DNA of 64,000 bases from Streptomyces sp. yr375 (GTDB lineage: Bacteria > Actinomycetota > Actinomycetes > Streptomycetales > Streptomycetaceae): contig NZ_FOFF01000025.1 of NCBI RefSeq assembly GCF_900110755.1, positions 55,106-119,105 on the forward strand, given 5' to 3'. The notes under the pieces were generated by a model. The model did not search any database. It was not told the origin of the DNA and saw only the letters and a list, made by a program, of their open reading frames with translations. Numbering within the stretch: position 1 is the stretch's first letter; every line of letters begins with the position of its first letter. Both the position numbers and the translations under genes were made by a program. Shown here in pieces: positions 16,581 through 25,816 of this stretch.

Positions 16581-18059
16581 GTGAGCATTTCCGAGCCCTT
16601 GGACGACCCGTGGGCCGACAGCGGCCCCAGTGATCGTCTGCCCTCTTCCCGTCGGCGCGGCGACGGGGGGCGAGGCCGAGAGGAACAGCACGAGCGCGGC
16701 CGGGACAGCGGTGAGTGGGAGGGCGGAGGCACCGCCTTCGAGCGGGTACCGCCGCAGGACCTCGACGCGGAGCAGTCCGTCCTCGGTGGCATGCTCCTGT
16801 CCAAGGACGCCATCGCCGACGTGGTCGAGGTCCTCAAGGGCCACGACTTCTACAAGCCCGCGCACGAGACGATCTACCAGGCGATCCTCGACATCTACGC
16901 CAAGGGCGAACCGGCCGACCCGATCACGATCGCCGCCGAGCTCACCAAGCGCGGCGAGATCAACAAGGTAGGCGGCGCGTCCTATCTGCACACCCTCGTG
17001 CAGACGGTGCCGACGGCCGCCAACGCCGAGTACTACGCGGAGATCGTTCACGAGCGCGCGGTGCTGCGCCGCCTGGTCGAGGCCGGCACCCGCATCACCC
17101 AGATGGGATACGCGGCCGACGACGACGTCGACGAGATCGTCAACCGCGCCCAGGCGGAGATCTACGCGGTCACCGAGCAGCGGACCAGCGAGGACTACCT
17201 GCCGCTCGGCGACATCATGGAGGGCGCCCTCGACGAGATCGAGGCGATCGGCTCGCGCAGCGGCGAGATGACGGGCGTGCCCACCGGCTTCACGGACCTC
17301 GACTCGCTCACCAACGGCCTGCACCCGGGCCAGATGATCGTCATCGCGGCCCGTCCCGCCATGGGCAAGTCCACGCTCGCGCTGGACTTCGCGCGCGCGG
17401 CGTCGATCAAGCACAACCTGCCGAGCGTCATCTTCTCCCTGGAAATGGGGCGCAACGAGATCGCGATGCGCCTGCTGTCCGCCGAGGCTCGCGTCGCCCT
17501 GCACCACATGCGCTCCGGCACCATGACGGACGAGGACTGGACCCGCCTGGCGCGCCGGATGCCCGAAGTATCCTCCGCGCCGCTCTACATCGACGACTCC
17601 CCGAACCTGTCGATGATGGAGATCCGCGCGAAGTGCCGTCGGCTGAAGCAGCGCAACGACATCAAGCTCGTGATCATCGACTATCTGCAACTGATGCAGG
17701 CCGGTGGTTCCAAGCGTTCCGAGAGCCGTCAGCAGGAGGTGTCGGACATGTCCCGTAACCTCAAGCTGCTTGCCAAGGAGCTGGAGGTCCCGGTGATCGC
17801 GCTCTCGCAGCTCAACCGTGGTCCCGAGCAGCGCACGGACAAGAAGCCGATGGTGTCCGACCTGCGTGAGTCCGGCTCCATCGAGCAGGACGCCGACATG
17901 GTGATCCTGCTGCACCGTGAGGACGCGTACGAGAAGGAGTCCCCGCGCGCGGGCGAGGCGGACATCATCGTGGGCAAGCACCGTAACGGCCCGACGGCCA
18001 CGATCACCGTGGCTTTCCAGGGTCACTACTCCCGTTTCGTGGACATGGCGCAGACCTGA
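16581..18059 (+). CDS. dnaB: replicative DNA helicase DnaB
   Basis: A 492-residue hexameric helicase that unwinds DNA ahead of the replisome. After a charged N-terminal extension of about 55 residues comes the N-terminal helical domain (PPQDLDAEQSVLGGMLL). The RecA-like ATPase domain has Walker A ARPAMGKST (near 257-265), Walker B VIIDYLQLM and the DnaB motifs SQLNRGPEQR and SGSIEQDADMV. There is no intein. The GTG start follows a GGGAGGAGG ribosome-binding site. The upstream region is rich in DnaA boxes. Confidence 0.98.
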   Translation: MSISEPLDDPWADSGPSDRLPSSRRRGDGGRGREEQHERGRDSGEWEGGGTAFERVPPQDLDAEQSVLGGMLLSKDAIADVVEVLKGHDFYKPAHETIYQAILDIYAKGEPADPITIAAELTKRGEINKVGGASYLHTLVQTVPTAANAEYYAEIVHERAVLRRLVEAGTRITQMGYAADDDVDEIVNRAQAEIYAVTEQRTSEDYLPLGDIMEGALDEIEAIGSRSGEMTGVPTGFTDLDSLTNGLHPGQMIVIAARPAMGKSTLALDFARAASIKHNLPSVIFSLEMGRNEIAMRLLSAEARVALHHMRSGTMTDEDWTRLARRMPEVSSAPLYIDDSPNLSMMEIRAKCRRLKQRNDIKLVIIDYLQLMQAGGSKRSESRQQEVSDMSRNLKLLAKELEVPVIALSQLNRGPEQRTDKKPMVSDLRESGSIEQDADMVILLHREDAYEKESPRAGEADIIVGKHRNGPTATITVAFQGHYSRFVDMAQT

Positions 18060-18116
18060 GCCCTCTTGGTGTGAAATGACCTCGACGTCGGCCGCGCGGG
18101 CAGGTGGACTGGGCCC

Positions 18117-19502
18117 ATGACGACACCTCAGGAAGAGCTGCTCTCCGGTACCCGGCGGGCTCTGCGCCACCGCATCGCCGTGGCCCAGAGCGAAGGGCGT
18201 GCCCCGTCGCTGGTCGCCGCGGTCGTGCGGGACGGGCGGGCCGTGTGGCACGGGGCCCGGACCTCCGTCGACGGGCACGCGCCGGACGAGAACGTGCAGT
18301 ACCGGATCGGCTCGATCACCAAGACCTTCACCTCCGTGCTCGTGCTGCGGCTGCGCGACGAGGGCGTGCTCGACCTCCAGGACCCGCTGGAGAAACACCT
18401 GCCCGGCACCGGCGCGGGGGAGGCCACGGTGGCCGAACTGCTCGCCCACACCGGCGGGTTGCCGGCCGAGGCACCCGGACCGTGGTGGGAACGGACTCCG
18501 GGCTCGCTGCGGCCCGAACTCGCCGATGTCCTCGGCGAGCAGGCGGGCCCGCAGCCGGCCGGACGTCGTTTCCACTACTCGAACCCCGGTTACACCCTCC
18601 TGGGCGCTCTCGTCGAAGAGCTCCGCGGAGCGCCCTGGGCAGAGGTATTGCGGCGCGAAGTGCTCGAACCTCTGGGCCTCGACCGTACGAGCGTCCAGCC
18701 GCAGGCGCCTGCGGCTGGCGGCTGGGCGGTGCACCCCTGGGCCGACGTGCTGCTGCCCGAGCCCGCCGAGGACTTCGGGCGGATGTCTCCGGCAGGCCAG
18801 CTCTGGTCCACGACCGGAGACCTCGCGCGCTTCGCCGCCTTCCTGACGCGGGGCGACGATCGGGTGCTGGGCGTGGAAACGCTGCGCGAGATGTGGACGC
18901 CCGCGTCGCCGGCCGGGCTGTCGGATGTGGCGGACGGCGCCACGTACGGACTCGGAATGCAGATCCAGCACCGGGACGGCCGGCTGCTTGTGGGCCACTC
19001 CGGCTCGGTGCCCGGCTTCGTGGCGAGCCTCACCATCGGCGTGGCGGACGACGTCGCCGCGGTGGTGCTCGCCAACTGCACCTCCGGCCTTCTGACGTCT
19101 CAGGTGGCCGTCGATCTCGTACGCATCGTCGCCGAGGCCGAGCCGCGGATTCCTGAGCCGTGGCGTCCGCTGCGGGAAGTCGACCCTTCCGTCCTGGAGT
19201 TGGCGGGCCAGTGGTACTGGGGTACCAGCCCCTTCGCCCTGCGCGTGACGGCCGACGGTCTCGTCTCCTTGGGGCCGCTGTCCGGCGCCGGCCGGCGCTC
19301 CCGGTTCAGGCCGAACGGGGACGGTACCTGGACCGGCCTGGAGGGCTACTACGCCGACGAGCTCCTGCGGGCCGTACGGCGGCCGGACGGGAGCGTGGAC
19401 CACCTGGACCTCGGGTCGTTCGTGTTCGCGCGCGAGCCGTACGACGAGCGGGCGGCCGTGCCCGGTGGCGTCGACCCTGAGGGCTGGCGGGGCATCGGCT
19501 AG
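18117..19502 (+). CDS. serine hydrolase of the class C beta-lactamase family
   Basis: A 461-residue cytoplasmic-looking protein with no signal peptide. It has the SxxK motif at Ser66-I-T-Lys69, the YxN-type motif Tyr154-S-Asn156, and HSGSVPGF in place of KTG. These are typical of EstB-like esterases and D-aminopeptidase or beta-lactamase family members. A lipocalin-like C-terminal segment of about 100 residues follows. True beta-lactamase activity is unlikely without export. It lies 57 bases after dnaB, but no coupling is evident. Confidence 0.85.
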   Translation: MTTPQEELLSGTRRALRHRIAVAQSEGRAPSLVAAVVRDGRAVWHGARTSVDGHAPDENVQYRIGSITKTFTSVLVLRLRDEGVLDLQDPLEKHLPGTGAGEATVAELLAHTGGLPAEAPGPWWERTPGSLRPELADVLGEQAGPQPAGRRFHYSNPGYTLLGALVEELRGAPWAEVLRREVLEPLGLDRTSVQPQAPAAGGWAVHPWADVLLPEPAEDFGRMSPAGQLWSTTGDLARFAAFLTRGDDRVLGVETLREMWTPASPAGLSDVADGATYGLGMQIQHRDGRLLVGHSGSVPGFVASLTIGVADDVAAVVLANCTSGLLTSQVAVDLVRIVAEAEPRIPEPWRPLREVDPSVLELAGQWYWGTSPFALRVTADGLVSLGPLSGAGRRSRFRPNGDGTWTGLEGYYADELLRAVRRPDGSVDHLDLGSFVFAREPYDERAAVPGGVDPEGWRGIG

Positions 19503-19512
19503 CCGAGAGGCC

Positions 19513-19556
19513 GGACGGAGGCGCTCTGTTTCACGTGAAACACAGCGCCTCCGTCC
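19513..19556. terminator. parS site within a 44-bp near-perfect palindrome
   Basis: A perfect parS (19528-19541) sits at the centre of a 44-bp palindrome whose 22-base arms have a single mismatch. It lies between the convergent serine hydrolase and GNAT genes and probably acts as a bidirectional terminator. The dual role is inferred. Confidence 0.78.
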
Positions 19557-19585
19557 CGGGACCGTCTGCCCGGAAGGCGGAGCCT

Positions 19586-20038
19586 TCAGAGCTGCAGTTT
19601 GAAGCCCACGTGTGAGGCCACGAAGCCCAGCCGCTCGTAGAAGCGGTGGGCGTCGATGCGCGTGCTGTCGGAGGTCAGTTGCACCAACTGGCAGTTCTCC
19701 CGCCGGGATTCATCGATCGCCCACTCGATGAAGCGCGTCCCCAGACCGCTGCCGCGCTCGTCCGCGTGCACCCGCACACCTTCGATGATCGACCTGGTCG
19801 AGCCGCGGCGGGACAGACCCGGGACGATCGTGAGCTGGAGGGTGCCGACGACGCGTCCCTCGCGGACGGCGACGACGAGGCGCTGGTTCGGGTCGGCGGT
19901 GAGCCGTTCCAGCGCTGTCAGATACGGGCCGAGGTCGTCCAGCGACTCGCGCTGTGCGCCCAGCGGGTCGTCCGCGAGCATGCCAACGATCGCGGGGATG
20001 TCTTCGGCGACGGCCGCGCGTATTTCAAGATCTCCCAT
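19586..20038 (-). CDS. GNAT-family N-acetyltransferase
   Basis: A 150-residue acetyltransferase. The acetyl-CoA-binding motif A is visible as VRVHADERGSGLGTRFIEWAI, and the end is FYERLGFVASHVGFKLQL. ATG 20038 (MGDLEIRAA) is chosen; an earlier GTG/ATG at 20056 would overlap the marR stop. It is probably co-transcribed with the MarR gene 10 bases upstream. Substrate unknown. Confidence 0.9.
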   Translation of the reverse strand: MGDLEIRAAVAEDIPAIVGMLADDPLGAQRESLDDLGPYLTALERLTADPNQRLVVAVREGRVVGTLQLTIVPGLSRRGSTRSIIEGVRVHADERGSGLGTRFIEWAIDESRRENCQLVQLTSDSTRIDAHRFYERLGFVASHVGFKLQL

Positions 20039-20048
20039 GCCGGCGACC

Positions 20049-20522
20049 CTATGCACCCAAGGCGGCGGTGGGCGCCTTCAAGGACTCCACGACCCGCACC
20101 AGCGGGGCCAGTTCCGGGTTCTTGGCGGCTTCGTCGAGGGCCTCGCGCAGGGCGGCGTCGTTGGTGGGGCGGGCTTCGGCGAGCAGCTTCAGACCGGCAT
20201 CGGTGACGTTGGTATAGATGCCGCGGCGGTCGGTGGGGCACAGGTACCGCTCGAGCAGGCCGCGGTCCTCGAGCCGGGTCACCAGTCGAGTGGTGGCGCT
20301 CTGGCTGAGGACGACCGCATCGGCCACCTGCTTCATCTGCAGATGGCCCCCGTCGCCGTCGTGCTGCCGGCTGAGCACGTCGAGCAGGGAGTACTCGCGC
20401 ACGCTCAGGTCGTGCCGGGCCTGCAGCGCGCGCTCGATGTGGGCCTCGATCCTCCCGTGCAGGAGGGAGAGGGCGCACCAGCCCTGGGCGAGGGCGATGA
20501 GCGCGGGGTCCGTCGCAGTCAT
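20049..20522 (-). CDS. MarR-family transcriptional regulator
   Basis: A 157-residue winged-helix regulator with the MarR pattern MKQVADAVVLSQSATTRLVTRLEDRGLLER followed by the wing DRRGIYTNVTDAG. The start at ATG 20522 is supported by GGAGGAG upstream. It is divergent from an MFS efflux gene, so it probably represses it and itself in response to a small ligand. Downstream it runs into the GNAT gene. Confidence 0.92.
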   Translation of the reverse strand: MTATDPALIALAQGWCALSLLHGRIEAHIERALQARHDLSVREYSLLDVLSRQHDGDGGHLQMKQVADAVVLSQSATTRLVTRLEDRGLLERYLCPTDRRGIYTNVTDAGLKLLAEARPTNDAALREALDEAAKNPELAPLVRVVESLKAPTAALGA

Positions 20523-20586
20523 GGGGTTCTCCTCCGTCCCGGAGCGGCTGACACCCAGGATAGAGCAATATCGAAATAGTCTGCGG

Positions 20587-20616
20587 TTGCATGTAGTCCG
20601 CGTCTGCAATTATTGT
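20587..20616 (+). promoter_or_regulatory. Candidate promoter and MarR operator region
   Basis: TTGCAT and TATTGT separated by 18 bases resemble -35 and -10 boxes for the MFS gene. TTGCA (20587-20591) and TGCAA (20605-20609) form an inverted repeat, and CTGCAAT recurs further right near 20637. This is plausible as a MarR operator but not a textbook match. Confidence 0.45.
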
Positions 20617-20663
20617 GAACGCGCGCAAAGCGCACCTGCAATCTTTTGGGAAGGTCTGCCTTC

Positions 20664-21881
20664 ATGCCTCTCGCGCTTCTGGCCCTCGCGATCGGGGCCT
20701 TCGGAATCGGAACGACCGAGTTCGTGATCATGGGTCTGCTTCCCGAGGTCGCGGGCGACTTCGGGGTCTCCATCCCCACTGCCGGCCTGCTGGTCACCGG
20801 CTACGCGCTCGGCGTCATGTTCGGCGCCCCGCTGATGACCGTCCTCGGCACCAAGGTCGCCCGCAAGCGCATGCTGATGCTGCTGATGGGCCTGTTCATC
20901 GTCGGCAACCTGCTCTCCGCCGTCGCCCCCAGTTTCGCCGTGATGCTGATCGGCCGCGTGGTCGCTTCCCTCGCCCACGGCGCGTTCTTCGGCATCGGCT
21001 CGGTCGTCGCGGCCGGCCTGGTCGCCCCCGACAAGAAAGCCGGGGCCCTCGCGATGATGTTCACCGGTCTCACTGTCGCCAACGTCGTCGGCGTCCCGCT
21101 GGGGACCCTCGTCGGACAGCACGTCGGCTGGCGCGTCACCTTCGCCCTCGTCGCCGCGCTCGGCGTCGTCGGCCTGGTCGGCATCGCCAGGCTCGTGCCC
21201 GAGATGCCGCGGGCCGAGGGTGTGCACCTGAGGCATGAGCTGGCCGCCTTCAAGAACGCCCAGGTCCTGCTCGCCATGGCGATGACTGTCCTGGGCTTCG
21301 GCGGCGTCTTCGCGGCCATCACCTACATCGCGCCGATGATGACCCACGTGGCCGGCTTCGCCGACGGTTCCGTCACCTGGCTGCTGGTCCTCTTCGGGCT
21401 CGGCATGGTCGGCGGCAACCTCGTCGGCGGCAGGTACGCCGACCGCGCCCTGATGCCCATGCTGTACGTCTCTCTGGGTGCCCTGGCGGTCGTCTTGGCG
21501 CTCTTCCCGCTGACCGCCCACAACAAGGTCCTCGCGGCCCTCACGATCACCCTGATCGGCGCCCTGGGCTTCGCCACCGTCCCGCCCCTGCAGAAGCGTG
21601 TCCTGGACCAGGCGCACGGTGCCCCGACACTGGCGTCGGCGGTGAACATCGGTGCCTTCAACCTCGGCAACGCGCTGTCCGCCTGGCTCGGCGGACTCGT
21701 CATCGCTGCCGGTCTCGGCTACACCGCGCCGAACTGGGTCGGCGCCGCCCTCGCCGTAGGCGCCCTGCTCCTCGCCCTCGTCTCGGCCACTTTGGAGCGC
21801 CGCGACGGCGTCTCAGGCGGCCCCGGCTCCGTCGTCGCGGGTGCCATGCCCACCGAGCGGCAGACGGCCGTCCAGCGCTGA
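20664..21881 (+). CDS. MFS efflux transporter (AraJ/PbuE-like)
   Basis: A 405-residue, 12-helix permease with GTTEFVIMGLLPEVAGDFGVSIPTAG at its N-terminus. That is the hallmark of the AraJ/PbuE/chloramphenicol-resistance subgroup of drug exporters. The ATG at 20664 with GGGAAGG upstream is preferred to an in-frame TTG at 20646. It is divergent from the MarR gene, which probably regulates it. Confidence 0.92.
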   Translation: MPLALLALAIGAFGIGTTEFVIMGLLPEVAGDFGVSIPTAGLLVTGYALGVMFGAPLMTVLGTKVARKRMLMLLMGLFIVGNLLSAVAPSFAVMLIGRVVASLAHGAFFGIGSVVAAGLVAPDKKAGALAMMFTGLTVANVVGVPLGTLVGQHVGWRVTFALVAALGVVGLVGIARLVPEMPRAEGVHLRHELAAFKNAQVLLAMAMTVLGFGGVFAAITYIAPMMTHVAGFADGSVTWLLVLFGLGMVGGNLVGGRYADRALMPMLYVSLGALAVVLALFPLTAHNKVLAALTITLIGALGFATVPPLQKRVLDQAHGAPTLASAVNIGAFNLGNALSAWLGGLVIAAGLGYTAPNWVGAALAVGALLLALVSATLERRDGVSGGPGSVVAGAMPTERQTAVQR

Positions 21882-22083
21882 ACCCTGGCCGTCCGCCGGG
21901 CCAGGACCGTGCCAACGGACCGGCACCCATCCGACAGCAACCGCAGATCTCGGCGACGCCGGCTTTGGCGACACCGGCCTCGGCGCACCAAAGGCCCCGC
22001 CCAAGACCGCAAGAAGAAATACCCCGTGCAGCCCGACGGCCCCTTCCACACCCTGCCGGCGTTCCGTCGGATCTTAGGTGTCT

Positions 22084-22950
22084 TCAGCAGGCCGCTACGG
22101 TGAGCGGAGCGAAGCGGCGGCGCCAGTCGCCCGGCAGCTCCGTGATCCCGTAGGTCATCACGGAGTTGAAGGCAACGGGCTCCAGGCCGTGTGCCTTCAC
22201 CCACGCCAGCAACTCGTCGTGCCGTACGTCGATGTCGGTGCGCAGCGGCCGGTCCGTGTGGGCGGCGAGAGAGGCCAGCAGGGCCTTCGCGGTCTCCGTG
22301 TCTCGGGCGATCAGCGGCCCCACGACATGGGTGTCCATGTTGGGCCACGCAGCCGCGTAGCCGATGATCCGGCCTTCGTCCTCGGCGACCCGCAACTGAT
22401 CGGCGAAGGCCGGGAGGCGGGTGATCACGTGCGTGCGATCGGTGCCGAAGACCTCTTCGTCGAGCCGGATGATCGAGGTGAGGTCCTCGGCCGTGGCCGC
22501 GCGGGTGGCGATGCCTGACGGCGGTTCACCCGGCGTGAAATGCCCAAGCAGCATTTCCGCCCGGCCCGTGGTCTTGAAGCCCAGCTCTTCGTAGAGCGGA
22601 CGGCCGTTCGGCGTGGCATGCAGAGTGAGTGGGGTGGTGCCCATCAGGGCGACGATGTGGCGCATCAGCCGCCGGCCGATGCCCTGCCGGGCGTGCCGCT
22701 CGGCGACGAGCACCATGCCGATCGCGCCGAGAGCGGGGCGGCCGTGCGGGCCGTACTCGGTGACCACGCAGGCGCTGACGAGTCCCCCGTCGGGATCGTC
22801 GATGCCGTAACCCTGTCCGGCCGAGAGGAGGAGGCCCCACTTGTGCTCCTCGCGTGGCCACCCCCGATCCTCGGACAAGTCGGCGCAGGCGGTGAGATCG
22901 CGGTGCGTCAGACGGCGGATGGGCAGAGCGGTGTGGGAAGGAGTCGGCAC
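22084..22950 (-). CDS. tandem-domain GNAT acetyltransferase
   Basis: About 288 residues. An N-terminal GNAT domain contains GMVLVAERHARQGIGRRLMRHIV, the acetyl-CoA loop. A C-terminal domain is of the Acetyltransf_18 type (IIGYAAAWPNMDTHVVGPLIARD). The YitH/HolE-like arrangement is common in Streptomyces, with unknown substrate. The GTG at 22950 fits the start of homology. The frame is open to an ATG at 23070 that directly abuts a parS site, and that extension looks non-conserved. Confidence 0.78.
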   Translation of the reverse strand: MPTPSHTALPIRRLTHRDLTACADLSEDRGWPREEHKWGLLLSAGQGYGIDDPDGGLVSACVVTEYGPHGRPALGAIGMVLVAERHARQGIGRRLMRHIVALMGTTPLTLHATPNGRPLYEELGFKTTGRAEMLLGHFTPGEPPSGIATRAATAEDLTSIIRLDEEVFGTDRTHVITRLPAFADQLRVAEDEGRIIGYAAAWPNMDTHVVGPLIARDTETAKALLASLAAHTDRPLRTDIDVRHDELLAWVKAHGLEPVAFNSVMTYGITELPGDWRRRFAPLTVAAC

Positions 22951-23070
22951 GCAGGTCAGGCTGTCCGACCGGTGCCGTCGGCGTCCACCTGTTTGCTCTG
23001 TTTCCCCTGCGTCGCATGTGCTTTTGGCCATGCGGTGAGTGGCTGTGCGGTACGTCGACAGCGAGGGCAT

Positions 23071-23084
23071 GTTTCACGTGAAAC
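23071..23084. other. parS site
   Basis: Perfect GTTTCACGTGAAAC in the divergent region between the GNAT and flavohemoprotein genes. Confidence 0.93.
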
Positions 23085-23106
23085 AGAGGCGCGGAGCACA
23101 GGGACT

Positions 23107-23120
23107 GTTTCACGTGAAAC
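23107..23120. other. parS site
   Basis: Perfect GTTTCACGTGAAAC, 36 bp from the previous copy. Apart from these two sites, I see no gene in the 600 bp between 22951 and 23574. Confidence 0.93.
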
Positions 23121-23574
23121 AGCGACCTCCCGGCCCACGCAAACGCCGGGGCAGCTCTTTGGGACGCCTGTGAAATGGTGCGTCACGCCCGACAGTTGAA
23201 GGAACCAGCGGTTCGTGCCTCAAGCGTCTTCCAAGGAAGTAAGGCGAGACTTGTGTGGCAACCGGCGGCCGGTATGGTCGAGTCCGGTTCGCTTTCGGGA
23301 CGAGGTGCGCCAGACGCGGTGCACCGATTCCGTGCGAGCCGAGAACAGGGCAATGCAGCCTAACGGGACGGAGAGATCGGAGACCCATATTTCCGCTGAT
23401 GCGACCGAGGCGCCCGCACAGGATGGGATGCTGCGGTGGCGGAAACAGGGGTGGACCGCGGCTGTCTCGGCTGCGGAACCGAAGGGGAAAGCGAGCCGTC
23501 TGCGAGGTAAGCAGACACCTTCCGAGCTAGGAAGTGCGCAGACCGACCGAGAGATGTTCGAGGCGAGGCACACC

Positions 23575-25200
23575 ATGGACGCTCCGACCACCAGGTCGGC
23601 CGACAACGGCAGGTCCGGCGGCGGGGACGGCTGGTTCGCGCCGCGCCACCAGCCGGAACCGGTTGCGGACGACGAGCAGGGGGCTTCAGGAGGCCGTCGT
23701 CTGGCCGCACTACGCCCGGTGGGCCGGAACACGGCAGACTCCCACGGCAACGCGCCCCAGGACGGCACCACGGGTGCCGGGACCCGAATACAGCCGGGCT
23801 CGCCGGCCCCCGCCCTGACGGCCGCCCCCGCGAGCTCACAGCCCCAGTCGCCCACCGGACCGCCGTCGCTCTTCGAAGCCCGGCAGCCGGCCGAGGCACC
23901 TACTTCCGTGGAGCCTCGACCCGCAGGCCGGCACCAGGCCCCCGCTCAACCCGAGGCCCCCGCCCAGCTCGAGGCTCCCGCCCAGCCGCAGGCGCCCGTG
24001 GAAGCGCGTCCGCCCGCGCAGCAGCCCATTGCCTCGCCCGCCCAGCATCTCGTGCCCGCCCAGCGGTCCGCGCCCGTCAAGGAAGCCTCGCCGGACGCCA
24101 TCCTCATCCGGCGCACCATGGCCGAGGTGGCCCCGGTGGCCGACAAGGTCACGTCGTACTTCTACGCGATGCTCTTCGTCCGCCACCCCGATCTGCGGTC
24201 GCTCTTCCCGCCAGCGATGGACGCCCAGCGGGACCGGCTTCTCAAGGCGCTGCTCACCGCCGCCGAGCACATCGACAACACCCCGGTCCTCGTCGAGTAC
24301 CTGCAGAACCTCGGCCGCGGTCACCGTAAGTACGGCACCCGGGCCGAGCACTATCCGGCCGTCGGCGAGTGCCTCATCGGGGCGCTGAGCAAGTACGCAG
24401 ACTCCGCGTGGGACGCCGAGACGGAGGCGGCCTGGGTCCGGACCTACACCACGATCTCCCAGGTCATGATCGACGCGGCGGCTGTCGATGAGCTGCGCGC
24501 ACCGGCCTGGTGGTACGCGGAGGTCGTCTCGCGCGACCTCAGAACCCCGGACGTCGCGATCCTGACCGTCCGCCCCAACCAGCCCTACCCGTTCCTGGCC
24601 GGGCAGTACACGAGCGTGGAGACGCCGTGGTGGCCGCGGATCTGGCGGCACTATTCGTTCGCCTCGGCACCGCGCTCCGACGGCCTGCTGACGTTCCACG
24701 TGAAGGCCGTCCCCGCTGGCTGGGTCTCCAATGCCCTGGTGCACCGCGCCCAGCCGGGCGACTTCATCCGGCTCGGGCCGCCGGCCGGGTCGATGACCGT
24801 CGATCACACCAGGGACAGCGGACTGCTCTGCCTGGGCGGCGGCACCGGCATAGCCCCCATCAAGGCGCTGGTCGAGGACATCGCCGAACACGGCGCACGC
24901 CGTCCGGTGGAGGTGTTCTACGGTGCCCGCAGCGACCACGCCCTGTACGACCTCGACACGTTGCTCGGACTCCAGCGGTCCCACCCCTGGCTGGAAGTCC
25001 GCCCGGTCGTCGACCGGCACGGTCTGCTTCAGTTGCCCGACGCGATACGTGCCTTCGGACCCTGGACCGGGTACGACGCCTATGTCTCCGGTCCGCCCGG
25101 CATGATCCGCAGCGGGGTGGACGTTCTGCGGGGCGTGGGCATCCCCTCGGAGCGCATACGCCACGACTCCGTCGAGGAACTCGTCGCCTCCGGGAGCTGA
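23575..25200 (+). CDS. flavohemoprotein (globin plus FAD/NAD reductase)
   Basis: About 541 residues from ATG 23575. The first 170 are disordered and Pro/Ala/Gln-rich. The globin domain spans about 172-305, with the proximal-histidine region GHRKYG (His250). The ferredoxin-reductase-like FAD domain has RHYSFASAPR near 358, and the NAD domain has GGGTGIAPIKAL near 421. By family it would oxidise NO to nitrate or act as a haem reductase. The start is uncertain. The frame is open upstream to 23215 with other candidate starts at 23354 and 23554. ATG 23575 has GCGAGG nearby and begins the part I recall as conserved. Confidence 0.85.
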   Translation: MDAPTTRSADNGRSGGGDGWFAPRHQPEPVADDEQGASGGRRLAALRPVGRNTADSHGNAPQDGTTGAGTRIQPGSPAPALTAAPASSQPQSPTGPPSLFEARQPAEAPTSVEPRPAGRHQAPAQPEAPAQLEAPAQPQAPVEARPPAQQPIASPAQHLVPAQRSAPVKEASPDAILIRRTMAEVAPVADKVTSYFYAMLFVRHPDLRSLFPPAMDAQRDRLLKALLTAAEHIDNTPVLVEYLQNLGRGHRKYGTRAEHYPAVGECLIGALSKYADSAWDAETEAAWVRTYTTISQVMIDAAAVDELRAPAWWYAEVVSRDLRTPDVAILTVRPNQPYPFLAGQYTSVETPWWPRIWRHYSFASAPRSDGLLTFHVKAVPAGWVSNALVHRAQPGDFIRLGPPAGSMTVDHTRDSGLLCLGGGTGIAPIKALVEDIAEHGARRPVEVFYGARSDHALYDLDTLLGLQRSHPWLEVRPVVDRHGLLQLPDAIRAFGPWTGYDAYVSGPPGMIRSGVDVLRGVGIPSERIRHDSVEELVASGS

Positions 25201-25245
25201 CTCGCCGCCCCGTAGAACACTCCGGACCCGGACCGGACCGGGACG

Positions 25246-25728
25246 TCAGCCGAGGTCGGGAGCGTGCATGGCGCGGACGCCCTCGATGTTGCCGTCGAGG
25301 TAGTGCCGCAGTGACAGCGGTACCAGGTGGACGGAGGCGATCCCGACCCTGGTGAACGGCACGCGGACGATCTCGTACTCGCCGGCGGGTTCCTCGATCT
25401 CGGGGCCGTGCCGCTGGGCCGGGTCCATGGACTCCAGATGGCAGACGAAGAAGTGCTGCACTTTCACGCCGGTGGCGCCGCCGTCGTCGCCGATGTGCTC
25501 GACGGTGTCGACGAAGCAGGGCACCACGTCGGTGATCTTGGCGCCGAGCTCTTCGTGCACTTCACGGTGCAGGGCGTCCACGACGGTCGCATCATCAGGC
25601 TCGACTCCGCCACCGGGCGTCACCCAGTAGGGATCCACACCGGGCTTGGTGCGCTTGATCAGGATCAGGTTGTCGCCGTCCAGCAGAACGGCTCGTGCGG
25701 TGCGCTTGACCACGGGTCGGACGGTCAT
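25246..25728 (-). CDS. Nudix hydrolase
   Basis: A 160-residue Nudix-fold protein with the box GGGVEP...REVHEELGA at about residues 39-63. The two catalytic glutamates of REVHEELG are present. The position of the first box Glu is Ala, with Asp residues just before it, a known variation. It probably hydrolyses a nucleoside diphosphate derivative. ATG 25728 is chosen at the start of homology; the long open frame upstream is spurious. It is convergent with the flavohemoprotein gene. Confidence 0.87.
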   Translation of the reverse strand: MTVRPVVKRTARAVLLDGDNLILIKRTKPGVDPYWVTPGGGVEPDDATVVDALHREVHEELGAKITDVVPCFVDTVEHIGDDGGATGVKVQHFFVCHLESMDPAQRHGPEIEEPAGEYEIVRVPFTRVGIASVHLVPLSLRHYLDGNIEGVRAMHAPDLG

Positions 25729-25749
25729 GGGAGAAATGTGGCCCGGTTG

Positions 25750-25763
25750 GTTCCACGTGAAAC
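25750..25763. other. parS-like site, one mismatch
   Basis: GTTCCACGTGAAAC differs from parS at position 4 only. It lies 21 bases upstream of the Nudix gene. Confidence 0.65.
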
Positions 25764-25816
25764 ATCGCGAGATGTCACCGGATGAGCTCATGCCGTGACA
25801 TCGCCCCGGAATCGGG

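Noticed and set aside
16509..19403. 964-codon minus-strand frame opposite dnaB and the serine hydrolase gene
   Set aside because: Low-complexity Arg/Gly/His/Val translation with no domain, a shadow of dnaB and its neighbour.
24692..24705. GTTCCACGTGAAGG in the flavohemoprotein gene as a parS
   Set aside because: Three mismatches to the palindrome and explained by the coding sequence.
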